Numbered from the stretch's first letter, positions 25,463-33,383 are shown. The stretch is DNA of 45,688 bases from Euryarchaeota archaeon UBA256 (GCA_002494645.1 DACE01000007.1:1-45688), one strand, 5' to 3'. Notes: generated from the letters alone by a model not told the origin. Numbers and translations: made by a program.

Positions 25463-26224
25463 TCAAGGTTTTGGAAGTGAAAAACGCTCACAAATGAGGT
25501 TTAGAACAATGTTGAGATCCTTCTCTTCAATGATGTGGTGAGCATGTTCCTTCGGACGGTCATCCCAAGGGTTGAACAAGATGGCACACCCACTTTCGTT
25601 GAACATGCCGATATCACCCGCAGAATCGCCGACGGAAGCCGTGTGTTCTTTGGAAACTCCTAAGCGTCCTTGGAGCATCTTGACCACCGAACCTTTGCCA
25701 TCCATCTGGACTTGATAGCGCCCGAAATCGCCAATTGTGTGTTCACCAGACGCCAAAGGGCTGTCTCGAAGCCATCCGTTGGTAAACACGTGAAGTTGTG
25801 TATCCATGCCTTTTGCTTGTTCAGCTGCCGTATGCCGGTCGATTCCGCCCCACCGCCGTCGCCATGGTTGGTCTGAGGGGAATTGCGCAGCAATGTCTCG
25901 TGCTGTCTTTTGTAAGCCACCACTTACAATGGCCACATTGACTCCTTGGTCCAGCAGGTGACCGATGAGCTGCTTCCATCCAAGCATCATTGGCATCCCC
26001 TCCATTATTGAACGAAGGTGTTCATCGGTGATGTGATCTGCCCGTGCAGATTTAATCAGGGCCAAATCCAGTTTGATCCATTCCCATTCATCCAATAGGC
26101 CTTGATTGTAGAGCTCAAAGGATTCATCGTTTGATATACCAAGTCGGTCGTATACAAATTGCCATGTTGACAAATGATCAACCAATACCCGGTCCATGTC
26201 TAAACAAACGAGATATTGCGTCAT
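25463..26224 (-). CDS. HAD-superfamily phosphatase (phosphoserine phosphatase-like)
   Basis: The 253-residue protein has the HAD motif I as DMDRVLVD (nucleophile Asp9, following CLDM), motif II as VSGG, and motif IV as GDSAGDIGMF, which gives the metal-binding acids. The cap layout, with an insertion between motifs I and II, is like the SerB/HAD-IB group. In motif I the usual Thr/Ser after the second Asp is replaced by Val-Leu, as occurs in several subfamilies. The substrate could be phosphoserine or another small phosphomonoester. It follows the degenerate GT2-like gene by 23 bases on the same strand, so the pair is probably co-transcribed. Confidence 0.82.
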   Translation of the reverse strand: MTQYLVCLDMDRVLVDHLSTWQFVYDRLGISNDESFELYNQGLLDEWEWIKLDLALIKSARADHITDEHLRSIMEGMPMMLGWKQLIGHLLDQGVNVAIVSGGLQKTARDIAAQFPSDQPWRRRWGGIDRHTAAEQAKGMDTQLHVFTNGWLRDSPLASGEHTIGDFGRYQVQMDGKGSVVKMLQGRLGVSKEHTASVGDSAGDIGMFNESGCAILFNPWDDRPKEHAHHIIEEKDLNIVLNLICERFSLPKP

Positions 26225-26247
26225 TCTTCCACCTTCTTTGAGGACCC

Positions 26248-27078
26248 TTAACCTTGTTTGGGCCAGTTGTACTGGGATTGAATCCGTTCGACTTGTTTGC
26301 CCATAATGTACAAAATCACAGCGACCATCATTGCAAAGAGACCGGTGAGGGTCATTGCAATGGTTGCTAATGTAACCCCGATCGATGTCGAATTGAGTTC
26401 AGTGAACATGGTCGCAAGGTCTCCGGAAAGACGGTAACCGAGAACGAAGAGAACGACGCCAGGGATGCCAAATAAAAGAAGGGGATGCTTGGATTCAAGC
26501 ATCCAATAAAACAACTGAGCAAAACGTGATGCCGTTGCCAATGATTCTCGTTGAGGAAGTTGAATTGGCCGGTCAGCTTTGACAAAACGTGCCCTCAACC
26601 CATCAGGCACTTCTTTTGGAGTTGCCAGAGGTGATAACGAGGCCATGGCTGCACAACCGTCTTCACTCAGGATGAGATGTTGTATTTCTGTACGAGAAAG
26701 AACCACCGAATCTTCCTCTGTTTCTGCTTGAGCGACATCCCTGTAGGTGAAATGAATGTCCCACGGCTCACGTGCTCTGTTGACACTGAGCGGAAGTTCG
26801 GAAAGCTTGAGTGATTCATTGACAGGAAGGAGAAGTGTTTTTCCTTCAGATTCCGATTGTTTGAGAAGGTAGGCGCAGATATCTTGCGCGATTAAATCTC
26901 CAGTATAGTGATGGACTTCACAACCGACTTCGTTGGCAAGTTCAACCGTTTCGTCGTTCGAACCTGTATCGATGAATACAACGCGTTGAGCGGCCTCTCT
27001 CGCCCTCACGATGAGGGATACAATGCGCAACTCAATGTCACGCCCAATCAAGACCAATCGATTAAGAGAGCCATTCAC
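26248..27078 (-). CDS. Degenerate GT2-like protein with two C-terminal membrane helices
   Basis: This 276-residue protein looks like a family 2 glycosyltransferase that has lost key residues. An early strand and motif RVVFIDTGSNDETVELA corresponds to the nucleotide-binding DDGSxDxT region, but the expected DxD/DGQ metal site is replaced by LLLPVNESLKL. The C-terminal region (about residues 198-270) holds two transmembrane segments starting HPLLLFGIPGVVLFVLGY, close in character to the membrane region of the intact enzyme at 1547-2491. I take GTG at 27078 as the start because a TATA-like element at 27106-27117 fits; the frame could begin at TTG 27099. It may be a non-catalytic partner or regulator of a glycosyltransferase. 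A HAD phosphatase gene follows. Confidence 0.7.
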   Translation of the reverse strand: MNGSLNRLVLIGRDIELRIVSLIVRAREAAQRVVFIDTGSNDETVELANEVGCEVHHYTGDLIAQDICAYLLKQSESEGKTLLLPVNESLKLSELPLSVNRAREPWDIHFTYRDVAQAETEEDSVVLSRTEIQHLILSEDGCAAMASLSPLATPKEVPDGLRARFVKADRPIQLPQRESLATASRFAQLFYWMLESKHPLLLFGIPGVVLFVLGYRLSGDLATMFTELNSTSIGVTLATIAMTLTGLFAMMVAVILYIMGKQVERIQSQYNWPKQG

Positions 27079-27179
27079 GAGGCTGGCTGACCTGTCCAAC
27101 CTATCAATTCTCTTCTTGACTGAAAGGTTTTTGCGGCCTTTTCGGGTAGGTTCATGAGAGCCAGTTGGTTGGCTCGTTC

Positions 27180-28109
27180 ATGCTGGACAACCATCACATT
27201 GCTGTTGTTGTCCCGGCGCGTGATGAAGAAGAACACATCACCAATGTGATTGAGACATTACCAGACTATGTTGACATGGTAGTCATCGTGAATGATGGCT
27301 CGCAAGATGCAACTCATGAACGAGCTCAACATGCCAACTCACCATGTGAGTTGGTGGTCCTCAATAATGGAGGCAAAGGGGTCGGTTCGGCCATCGATTG
27401 TGGACATCAATACCTCCTTGAACATCTTCCAAAGCCATTTGTGAGTGGTGTTATGGCGGGTGACGGACAAATGAATCCCGATGATCTGATATCGGTGGTG
27501 CAACCCATCGTCAACGGACATGCCGACCATGTCAAAGGCAACAGGAGAGCCCATGAAGAGGGATACAATCTCATGCCCGCTGCTCGGAGGAGGGCAACAA
27601 AGATTCTCGGTTTTGTTACGACCCTTGCATCTGGCCAACCCATTGAAGACCCGCAATGTGGGTTCACTGCAACCAGTTCAAGCGTCTTAGAGTCATGGGA
27701 TTGGCAACGTTCCTGGAAGGGTTATGGATATCCAAATTATTGGCTCATTAATCTGTCTCGCCACGGATGGAGAATTGCTCATGTACCTGTTGAGTCAATC
27801 TACAAAAATGAAACTTCAGGCATCAAGGCCTTCCCTTTCTTTTCAAACGTAGGACTCATGATGGCCATTGAACATCATCGCAGAAATTTGGCATGGCTCA
27901 AACCTCGAAACTTGACCCCCCATTCGCTTTTCGCTCTGCTAGCATATGGACTGGGTTGGTCTGCGTTTTTACCCTGGTTCAGTAATGATTTGGAGGCAGA
28001 ACTTGCCGGTAGAGGTGTACCTCTTTTACTCGTAGGCGTATTCTTTTGGTACATGGCGCACATTTTTGACCGTATGGCTGTTCGTATGCATAGGGAGTTG
28101 CGGACATGA
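27180..28109 (+). CDS. Family 2 glycosyltransferase with C-terminal membrane segments
   Basis: The 309-residue protein has an intact GT-A catalytic region: VVVPARDEEEHI, VNDGSQDAT for nucleotide binding and AGDGQMNPDDL for the metal-sugar site. NPQ-like features (DPQCGFTATSS) match the polyprenyl-phosphate glycosyltransferase subgroup. The C-terminus holds two hydrophobic segments (about residues 248-268 and 278-298). It probably adds a sugar to a lipid carrier or glycan at the cytoplasmic membrane face. The start is ATG 27180; a TTG 15 bases upstream is also in frame. It is divergent from the degenerate GT2-like gene and its end overlaps the parvulin start as ATGA. Confidence 0.88.
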   Translation: MLDNHHIAVVVPARDEEEHITNVIETLPDYVDMVVIVNDGSQDATHERAQHANSPCELVVLNNGGKGVGSAIDCGHQYLLEHLPKPFVSGVMAGDGQMNPDDLISVVQPIVNGHADHVKGNRRAHEEGYNLMPAARRRATKILGFVTTLASGQPIEDPQCGFTATSSSVLESWDWQRSWKGYGYPNYWLINLSRHGWRIAHVPVESIYKNETSGIKAFPFFSNVGLMMAIEHHRRNLAWLKPRNLTPHSLFALLAYGLGWSAFLPWFSNDLEAELAGRGVPLLLVGVFFWYMAHIFDRMAVRMHRELRT

Positions 28110-28435
28110 GAAGACTTGACAGACGTCGAAGACCCCGTAAAGCCCACGTTCGCCACATATTGGTGACTGGAAAACCTGATGCAAAGATGATTCTTGAGGC
28201 CATTCAAACGGCTAAAAAACCTCTGAAAGTATTTCGCAAAATGGCCAAGAAGTATTCCAACTGCCCCAGTGGAAGCAAAGGAGGTGACCTCGGTGAGTTC
28301 ATTGAAGGACAAATGGTTCAAGATTTTGAAGAGGCTGTTTGGGCTTCAGAACTCGAAGCCGTACCTGAAAGTTTCATCAAAACACAATTCGGGTTCCACA
28401 TTCTATGGGTGCACAGCAAAGGCCAACTCGAGTAA
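28106..28435 (+). CDS. Parvulin-type peptidyl-prolyl cis-trans isomerase
   Basis: This 109-residue protein is almost only a parvulin domain. It has the family signatures HVRHILV at the start, FRKMAKKYSNCPSG-SKGGDLGEF in the middle and QFGFHILWV at the end. It catalyses proline isomerisation in folding proteins. The N-terminus is very basic (MRRLDRRRRPRK), and no signal peptide is present, so it is probably cytoplasmic or associated with nucleic acid or ribosomes. It overlaps the preceding GT2 gene by four bases (ATGA). A tRNA-Pro gene on the other strand ends one base after its stop codon. Confidence 0.92.
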   Translation: MRRLDRRRRPRKAHVRHILVTGKPDAKMILEAIQTAKKPLKVFRKMAKKYSNCPSGSKGGDLGEFIEGQMVQDFEEAVWASELEAVPESFIKTQFGFHILWVHSKGQLE

Positions 28436-28436
28436 G

Positions 28437-28514
28437 TGGTGGGCGTACCAAGATTTGAACTTGGGTCCAAGCGTCCCAAACGCCCGAGTATAGGCCAAAC
28501 TAACCCATACGCCC
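28437..28514 (-). tRNA. tRNA-Pro (anticodon TGG), CCA encoded
   Basis: On the minus strand the acceptor GGGCGTA (28508-28514) pairs with TACGCCC (28441-28447), followed by discriminator A and a genomically encoded CCA (28437-28439). The anticodon stem GGGCG/CGCTT, with two G-T pairs, encloses TTTGGGA, giving anticodon TGG for proline. The T arm contains GTTCAAATC. The D stem is short, as in other archaeal tRNA-Pro. There is no intron. The 3' end lies one base from the parvulin stop codon on the opposite strand. Confidence 0.93.
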
Positions 28515-28548
28515 GTTGTCTTCTGCCACGAGGTCTTACCTATGAACT

Positions 28549-28989
28549 TCACTCAAAGAATTGCCAGTTCCCATCATGCAATCGCAAGGCAAAACCTTCA
28601 CTTTCGGCCCGCTCCATAAGGTCATCAACTGGAATTTCACAATCGTATTGCTGAAGAGCAAGAAGTACAGTCTTCTTGTCAATAATACCGTTCTCATCTG
28701 CTCGTTTCCGAAGAACAGCCATCAATGCTCTTGGTGACAATTCCTCGGTTGATTCGAAGGAACGATTATTCTGTTCAAGTCGTTTACGGAGTGATGCACG
28801 AAGGGTTTCTGGGGTATTGGCTAAAGCGACCTCAATGTGAAGGTGAGCCGCCGACTGAACCTCGCAAACAACTTCAGTATCATGGGGGAGAGATTGACCA
28901 CAATGTGGGCATCGTCCAGTCAATGAGCGATGACCAAAACACTGCTTACAATTTGGACAGCGTATTACAAGCCACCGTTGTTCCGACAT
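28549..28989 (-). CDS. Zinc-ribbon protein with C-terminal helical domain, function unknown
   Basis: The 146-residue protein starts with a zinc ribbon (CPNC at residues 11-14, CPHC at 27-30). The rest is mostly helical with an arrangement (SPRALMAVLRKRADENGIIDKK ... VDDLMERAESEGFALRLHDG, quoted in parts) like a winged-helix domain. Similar archaeal zinc-ribbon plus winged-helix proteins are often predicted regulators, but I cannot name a family. It is 12 bases downstream of the PdaD-like gene on the same strand, so the two are probably co-transcribed, and the tRNA-Pro gene follows. Confidence 0.75.
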   Translation of the reverse strand: MSEQRWLVIRCPNCKQCFGHRSLTGRCPHCGQSLPHDTEVVCEVQSAAHLHIEVALANTPETLRASLRKRLEQNNRSFESTEELSPRALMAVLRKRADENGIIDKKTVLLALQQYDCEIPVDDLMERAESEGFALRLHDGNWQFFE

Positions 28990-29001
28990 AGGCGATCCCG
29001 A

Positions 29002-29685
29002 TTAGAGGGTGAAATCATGCTTGTTTTGGGGTTGACCTGGACGGCGAGCCGGTGCAGCTGGGGCCTTTGTATCCACGCGCTTTTTCGGTTCTTCAGCTCT
29101 CCGAGTAAGTGCTCCACGAATTGGCCCCGTTTTTGTGCGAGCCCCGAGCGAAAGTGATTCTGGAAGAATCAATGCCGCCACTGCAACACCGTGATGGTCT
29201 TGACCTGCGGTGACTTCGTCAACAGCAACATCAAACTGCAGTACTTCGAGGTCGCGACTCGCGAGCCTTCGCTGCAAATTGCGTCGGAGAAGGAGGACTG
29301 TCTCTTCATAATCAAGGTCAGTGGTGATGGTGGCGACAATCGCACATTCGTCACCTTCTGGCGTAGCACAGGATGCCCATGCCACTCCTGCTGATGCCGT
29401 TGAACCGTTCCAAGCGTACGCTGTTGCTAAATGACATTCGACCAGTGAACCCATCGGTAATGGGCGTGGAACAGCCACACCGAAACCTAGCGGTAGCATG
29501 GCTCCTTGAGCCTGAATCAAACGCACGTCACCTAAACCCAGTTCAACCAAGCCTTGGTCAAAGGCATCTTCTGCATTTTCACCCCACGGCGCAACCGCTG
29601 TCATCAACCAACCGGGACAATCTGCTCCTTTTCCACCTTGCATGGTTGGATACAAGCGCAACGGGTTCATGAATAACATGGTCAT
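29002..29685 (-). CDS. Pyruvoyl-dependent arginine decarboxylase-like protein without the Ser-Ser cleavage site
   Basis: The 227-residue protein resembles archaeal PdaD, a decarboxylase that cleaves itself at Ser-Ser to form a pyruvoyl group. The match to the remembered Methanocaldococcus protein covers MNPLRLYP (N-terminal strand), DAFDQGLVELGLGDVRLI and the PLPMGSLV turn, and continues through the C-terminal helix and strand. At the cleavage point, where the family has ISSIMPP, this protein has QAQGAMLP: Gln60-Gly61 replace the two serines. The downstream catalytic Glu region also differs (ATITTD for MEYEG). It should therefore not form pyruvoyl. A Pro/Ala/Arg-rich tail of about 50 residues is added. 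The true start may be ATG at 29670 (Met6). Expected neighbours for polyamine synthesis are absent. Confidence 0.72.
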   Translation of the reverse strand: MTMLFMNPLRLYPTMQGGKGADCPGWLMTAVAPWGENAEDAFDQGLVELGLGDVRLIQAQGAMLPLGFGVAVPRPLPMGSLVECHLATAYAWNGSTASAGVAWASCATPEGDECAIVATITTDLDYEETVLLLRRNLQRRLASRDLEVLQFDVAVDEVTAGQDHHGVAVAALILPESLSLGARTKTGPIRGALTRRAEEPKKRVDTKAPAAPARRPGQPQNKHDFTL

Positions 29686-29694
29686 AGGCCGTCC

Positions 29695-29988
29695 ATGGCC
29701 AAGGGGACGAGGGGGGTGCTGATGTTGACGCTATGTGGCGTGTTCATCTTGGCTCTTTTGACTCTCTTCCAGGAGAGTGAGTTTACACTTGCATTGGTGA
29801 TAGCGACACTCTGCACAACTGGAATCGGTATCTTTCTCTTGTTCCAAAGTTCAAGTGAACCTCATCAACATAGCCTCGAAGGAATCGCCAAAGTACAACA
29901 GGCTCGAGGGACTGATGTTTCTGGACTGGGCATCTCTGCCCCTGACCTTCCCGATCCGCTTGACTACGAACTTGATATTCCCCTGTGA
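29695..29988 (+). CDS. Small membrane protein with two transmembrane helices
   Basis: The 97-residue protein has two hydrophobic segments (about residues 9-25 and 30-50, TLALVIATLCTTGIGIFLL) joined by a short turn, then a soluble acidic C-terminus of about 45 residues ending in PDPLDYELDIPL. I do not recognise the family. The first ATG (29695) is nine bases from the divergent PdaD-like gene, which leaves little room for promoters; the ATG at 29722, preceded by GGGGGGTG, could be the real start. The TGA stop abuts that of FttA on the other strand as TGATCA. Confidence 0.65.
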   Translation: MAKGTRGVLMLTLCGVFILALLTLFQESEFTLALVIATLCTTGIGIFLLFQSSSEPHQHSLEGIAKVQQARGTDVSGLGISAPDLPDPLDYELDIPL

Positions 29989-31893
29989 TCAAAACAGTCG
30001 GACTGTCTCAAGATTGCTTGGTGCGAATGTCATGCAATTGTAGCGTTCACGTAGCGTGAGGCCGAGTTCGTTGCATTTCTGATAATCCCCGTGATGACAG
30101 ATGATGTTCTTGGGTGTTGGATTGATGCGGTCAACGAAATCAAGCAGTTGACGACGATCGGAATGGCCAGAAAAGCCATCGATGGTAACCATTTCACATC
30201 CAATCTTGACGATCTCTGTTTTGCCGTTAATGAGCATCGGGACTTCCCCGAACCCTTTCTGAAGACGCCGTCCAAGCGTTCCTTCTGCTTGATAGCCGAC
30301 GAAGCAAAGTGAATTTCGTTCTTCGTGGGCCCAATTCTTGAAGTATTCCATCACTGGTCCTCCATTCAGCATTCCCGAGGTTGCTAAAACAATGCACGGT
30401 GAGGTATCCATGATGATACTTTCACGAAGTTCGCGCCCCTTAACTGGCCTGAACCATTCGCTCGTGAAGGGATTTTCACCATCGTCTTTGAGTAAAGATT
30501 TGCTCAAGCTCTTCGTTAGATAATTTGGGTGGGATGCGTGAATTGCTGTTGCCTCCTGAATCATTCCATCAAGCCAGACTGGAACGGGTTTGACCGCACC
30601 GGAGCGGAACAATTCGTCGATGGCGATCATCACTTCCTGACTACGTCCAACGGCAAACACTGGGCAGATCATTTTGCCACCCCGCATGAGCGTTCGTGAG
30701 ACGATGTCTTGGAGTTCTTGATTGGCCTCTTGTCGGGAGGGCTGGTAGTCGCCCGATGCCCCATAGGTGGATTCAATCACAAGTGTTTCCACACGTGGGA
30801 ACCGAGTATTGGCAGCATCAAAGAGCCATGACTTTTCGTATTTTTGGTCTCCACTGAACACGATGTTGTGTTTTCCATCTGCAATGTTGAGGTGAACGGC
30901 TGATGAGCCGAGAATATGTCCTGCATTTGAGAAGGTCAATTTGACATCAGGTGCGATATCTGTGGTGGAGTCCCAATCAACATCGACGACGTGTTTCATG
31001 CACATTCTGATGTCTTCCATATCGTATGCTGAACGCTTGCCTTCTGCTCCACCAACTTTGAGGTAATCTGTTTGCAAGAGGAGCATGAGGTCACGAGTTG
31101 GAGGGGTGCAGTATACGGGACCTCTGTATCCATATTTGAACAGAACTGGGAGCATACCGGCATGGTCAAGGTGAGAGTGTGTAAGAACAACGGCGTCCAG
31201 TTTCTCAAGGGGCAATGCTTCAGGGGCGTTGAAGAAGGGCATCGGGTCCGTATCCGAAGCAATATTGACGCCAACGTCGATCATAATTCTTGATTCGTTG
31301 GTCGTGACATAGTGGCAGGCTCGACCTACTTCTCTGTAGGAGCCAAGTGCAGTGACACGCGCCCAAGACGACCCAGGTCGAGTAGGTCTGTGGATGTTCA
31401 ATCCAAAATCCTTCAGCAGTTTACGTCGTTCTTCTGCAAAGGATTGACGGTACATACGAATGTCGTGCACGGTCTTGGAAAACAAGGGTGGTGTCCTTTC
31501 GACTTTCACCGACCAACCTGTCTCGTCACGGATTTTCTTGTTATTCTCTCCTTTCCTTCCAATCGCTTTGCCCGGATTTTGACATTGAATTGTCACTTCA
31601 CGGTAGCATCCGTCGAAATACATCTCTGAAATGTCTGCATCTTCAGGGATCAGAGCCTCAATGAAATCCTTGGCATCATCAATGGGCATCATGTTGTCAA
31701 TTGGTGTCCTGAGGACAATTTTTCGCTTGATCCGACGAGCGATTTTTCCAATAAGCCCGTCTGAGCCTGTGAAAGGTCCCATCTGAGAAGTAATGATGGC
31801 GATGTTACCCGCTTCAAGGTCGACGGTATATTCGATGTTTCGAGGAATAATCTTAGCGATCTCATCTTTTAGTTGCTTGTAGGTCATTTGCAT
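29989..31893 (-). CDS. fttA: FttA/aCPSF1: KH domain and beta-CASP ribonuclease, transcription termination factor
   Basis: This 634-residue protein is the archaeal homologue of the CPSF73 cleavage factor, which cuts nascent RNA at U-rich sites and terminates transcription. The N-terminal part (about residues 1-140) holds KH-type RNA-binding segments, including GKAIGRKGENNKKI near residue 108. The metallo-beta-lactamase domain follows with THSHLDHAG at residues 238-246 and further zinc ligands in FSGDQKYEKSW and FSGHSDRRQ. The beta-CASP region includes ESTYGASGD. The start at 31893 is chosen because GGTGA lies just upstream and the length then matches family members; the frame is open to 31941. 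It is downstream of psmB with an 84-base gap. Its stop abuts that of the small membrane protein as TGATCA. Confidence 0.94.
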   Translation of the reverse strand: MQMTYKQLKDEIAKIIPRNIEYTVDLEAGNIAIITSQMGPFTGSDGLIGKIARRIKRKIVLRTPIDNMMPIDDAKDFIEALIPEDADISEMYFDGCYREVTIQCQNPGKAIGRKGENNKKIRDETGWSVKVERTPPLFSKTVHDIRMYRQSFAEERRKLLKDFGLNIHRPTRPGSSWARVTALGSYREVGRACHYVTTNESRIMIDVGVNIASDTDPMPFFNAPEALPLEKLDAVVLTHSHLDHAGMLPVLFKYGYRGPVYCTPPTRDLMLLLQTDYLKVGGAEGKRSAYDMEDIRMCMKHVVDVDWDSTTDIAPDVKLTFSNAGHILGSSAVHLNIADGKHNIVFSGDQKYEKSWLFDAANTRFPRVETLVIESTYGASGDYQPSRQEANQELQDIVSRTLMRGGKMICPVFAVGRSQEVMIAIDELFRSGAVKPVPVWLDGMIQEATAIHASHPNYLTKSLSKSLLKDDGENPFTSEWFRPVKGRELRESIIMDTSPCIVLATSGMLNGGPVMEYFKNWAHEERNSLCFVGYQAEGTLGRRLQKGFGEVPMLINGKTEIVKIGCEMVTIDGFSGHSDRRQLLDFVDRINPTPKNIICHHGDYQKCNELGLTLRERYNCMTFAPSNLETVRLF

Positions 31894-31977
31894 TTTTTTC
31901 ACCCAAGGTAACCCGCAGTCATCGTTGACCACATGGCGCATGATGCGCAGTGCGGCGAAGAACCGCGGGAATTGAGT

Positions 31978-32598
31978 TCACTTGAGGAGTTTTGCAATCT
32001 CGTCTTGTGAAAGTTGGACATAGCCAGAACTTGGCGTGATGACTGCCAAATCCATGCCGTTACCGGAGGCCGCATCACGTTGGCCGGATGCATGTAGCGC
32101 TCGCGCTGCCAATTTTAATGCCTCCGCTTGAGTCATGTTGTCCTTGAAGCCGTCTTCGAGGACACCATACATGTACGGTGAACCTGACCCGGTCGCACAG
32201 TAAACGTCGGGAATTGAACCTCCAGCGGAGTCAATAGAATAGACGTGGCCGCCATCAGCATCCACACCAACGATGAGGAGTTGAACCCAATGAGGACGGC
32301 CAGAGAGGATGTTCGCCGTTAGGGTGGCTGCTCCTTTCACCGTCATGGATTGTTGCCGGCGAAGTTCGAAGAGGGCAACTTCTGCAGTAAGCGTTCGAGA
32401 GAGGGATTGGGCATGACCGACGAGACCCGCCGTTGTTAGGGCAAGGTTATTTCCGATTTTGAACAGCTTTTGTACGCTTTTGTTAGCAATGAAATGCCCC
32501 ATGGTTGCACGGTGATCTGCTCCAACAACGACACCACCCTTGAAGGTAATACCGATGGTGCTGGTTCCTGTTTTCAAGACGCCCTGTTGCTCTGACAT
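31978..32598 (-). CDS. psmB: Proteasome subunit beta
   Basis: This is the catalytic subunit of the archaeal 20S proteasome. The 206-residue protein has an 11-residue propeptide ending in Gly; autocleavage exposes Thr12 (in TGTSTIGITF). The catalytic partners fall where expected: Asp28 (mature 17) in GADHRAT and Lys44 (mature 33) in KSVQKLFKI. Length is standard. A GTGGAG site lies before the ATG at 32598. FttA follows on the same strand after 84 bases, and the SepF-like gene is divergent. No alpha subunit gene is in the window. Confidence 0.95.
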   Translation of the reverse strand: MSEQQGVLKTGTSTIGITFKGGVVVGADHRATMGHFIANKSVQKLFKIGNNLALTTAGLVGHAQSLSRTLTAEVALFELRRQQSMTVKGAATLTANILSGRPHWVQLLIVGVDADGGHVYSIDSAGGSIPDVYCATGSGSPYMYGVLEDGFKDNMTQAEALKLAARALHASGQRDAASGNGMDLAVITPSSGYVQLSQDEIAKLLK

Positions 32599-32732
32599 GG
32601 TATCTTCTCCACCACGACACTTCTTGAACCTTGAGGCAATTTACCATCAACCATACGATTCAGGAGTGAAGAAGGTCTGTCCGCTTTGAACATAAGGACG
32701 GTGAACATCAGCCTTGGGAGTCATAACGAGGG

Positions 32733-32750
32733 GAGGCTTGATGAAGCCTC
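32733..32750 (+). promoter_or_regulatory. Hairpin in the leader of the SepF-like gene
   Basis: GAGGCTT and AAGCCTC pair perfectly over seven bases around a GATG loop. The hairpin ends 16 bases before the ATG at 32767, and it sequesters a purine-rich GGGGAGG stretch that could be part of a ribosome binding site. It could influence translation initiation or be a chance palindrome. Confidence 0.35.
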
Positions 32751-32766
32751 GCTTTATTGCACCTAC

Positions 32767-33381
32767 ATGCGCCGAAGGAAACGACGGAAACCGGATGAGG
32801 CGCAGTCCTCGCTGGACCGTTTTTCGGGTATGTCACCAGCCCCGACTTCGCCTGAAGACCAGGTCCCCTCGATGCCGGACTTGGACTTACTGGAGGCGGC
32901 AGAGGCGAAGTTGGACGCCCCGTTATCCGAAGCCAACAACAATACACAAGAGGAAGTTGAGGCGTTGCGGCAGTTTGAGATGCCCAGTAGCCGAAAGGAG
33001 GTGCGAGCCAAACCTGCTTCAAGCACGATGCATTACCACGACCTCGCCGTCATGTACCCCAACGCTCCTGTACCGTTGCATGAAGGGGGCATGGTCCTCC
33101 ACAATTCAACGCTCCACGACTTGACGGGATGTTCAACACTCATGAATTGGATTGCTGACGGTCATGCATGCATCGTAGAAATGAAGCGAATGATGCAACG
33201 AACGACTGAATTTAATCAAGCGCTGAACACACTTCACGCATTTGTCGAGGGCGATGCACAAGGCCAAATCATCAGGATAACTGATACCCGACTCATGCTC
33301 CTGCCACAAGGGTGTCGTGGACTCAGAGGGACCGAAATGGAGGGTTTCACAGCAACTCAAGGCGATTTCTCGGAGGTATAA
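32767..33381 (+). CDS. sepF: SepF-like cell division protein
   Basis: The 204-residue protein ends in a SepF domain (about residues 120-195): WIADGHACIVEMKRMM, a central helix, GQIIRITDTRLMLLP and GCRGLRG. SepF tethers FtsZ to the membrane in archaea that divide with FtsZ. The N-terminus (MRRRKRRKPDEAQSS) is basic and followed by a low-complexity acidic and Pro-rich linker, as in other SepF proteins that use an N-terminal membrane-binding segment. The ATG at 32767 is chosen, although the frame continues upstream to a TTG at 32686. The ZPR1-like gene follows after two bases. No ftsZ is in the window. Confidence 0.78.
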   Translation: MRRRKRRKPDEAQSSLDRFSGMSPAPTSPEDQVPSMPDLDLLEAAEAKLDAPLSEANNNTQEEVEALRQFEMPSSRKEVRAKPASSTMHYHDLAVMYPNAPVPLHEGGMVLHNSTLHDLTGCSTLMNWIADGHACIVEMKRMMQRTTEFNQALNTLHAFVEGDAQGQIIRITDTRLMLLPQGCRGLRGTEMEGFTATQGDFSEV

Positions 33382-33383
33382 CC

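Noticed and set aside
25375..25497. Possible 40-codon gene between asnS and the HAD phosphatase
   Set aside because: It overlaps the HAD gene, has no recognisable product and no convincing ribosome binding site.
28436..28654. 72-codon plus-strand frame starting at the tRNA-Pro gene
   Set aside because: The first part is the complement of the tRNA-Pro gene, a common source of false proteins; the rest is antisense to the zinc-ribbon gene.
31936..31948. Palindrome GCGCAT-G-ATGCGC between psmB and fttA, considered as an operator
   Set aside because: A short single palindrome in a transcribed 84-base gap; no second copy was seen and no known regulator site fits.
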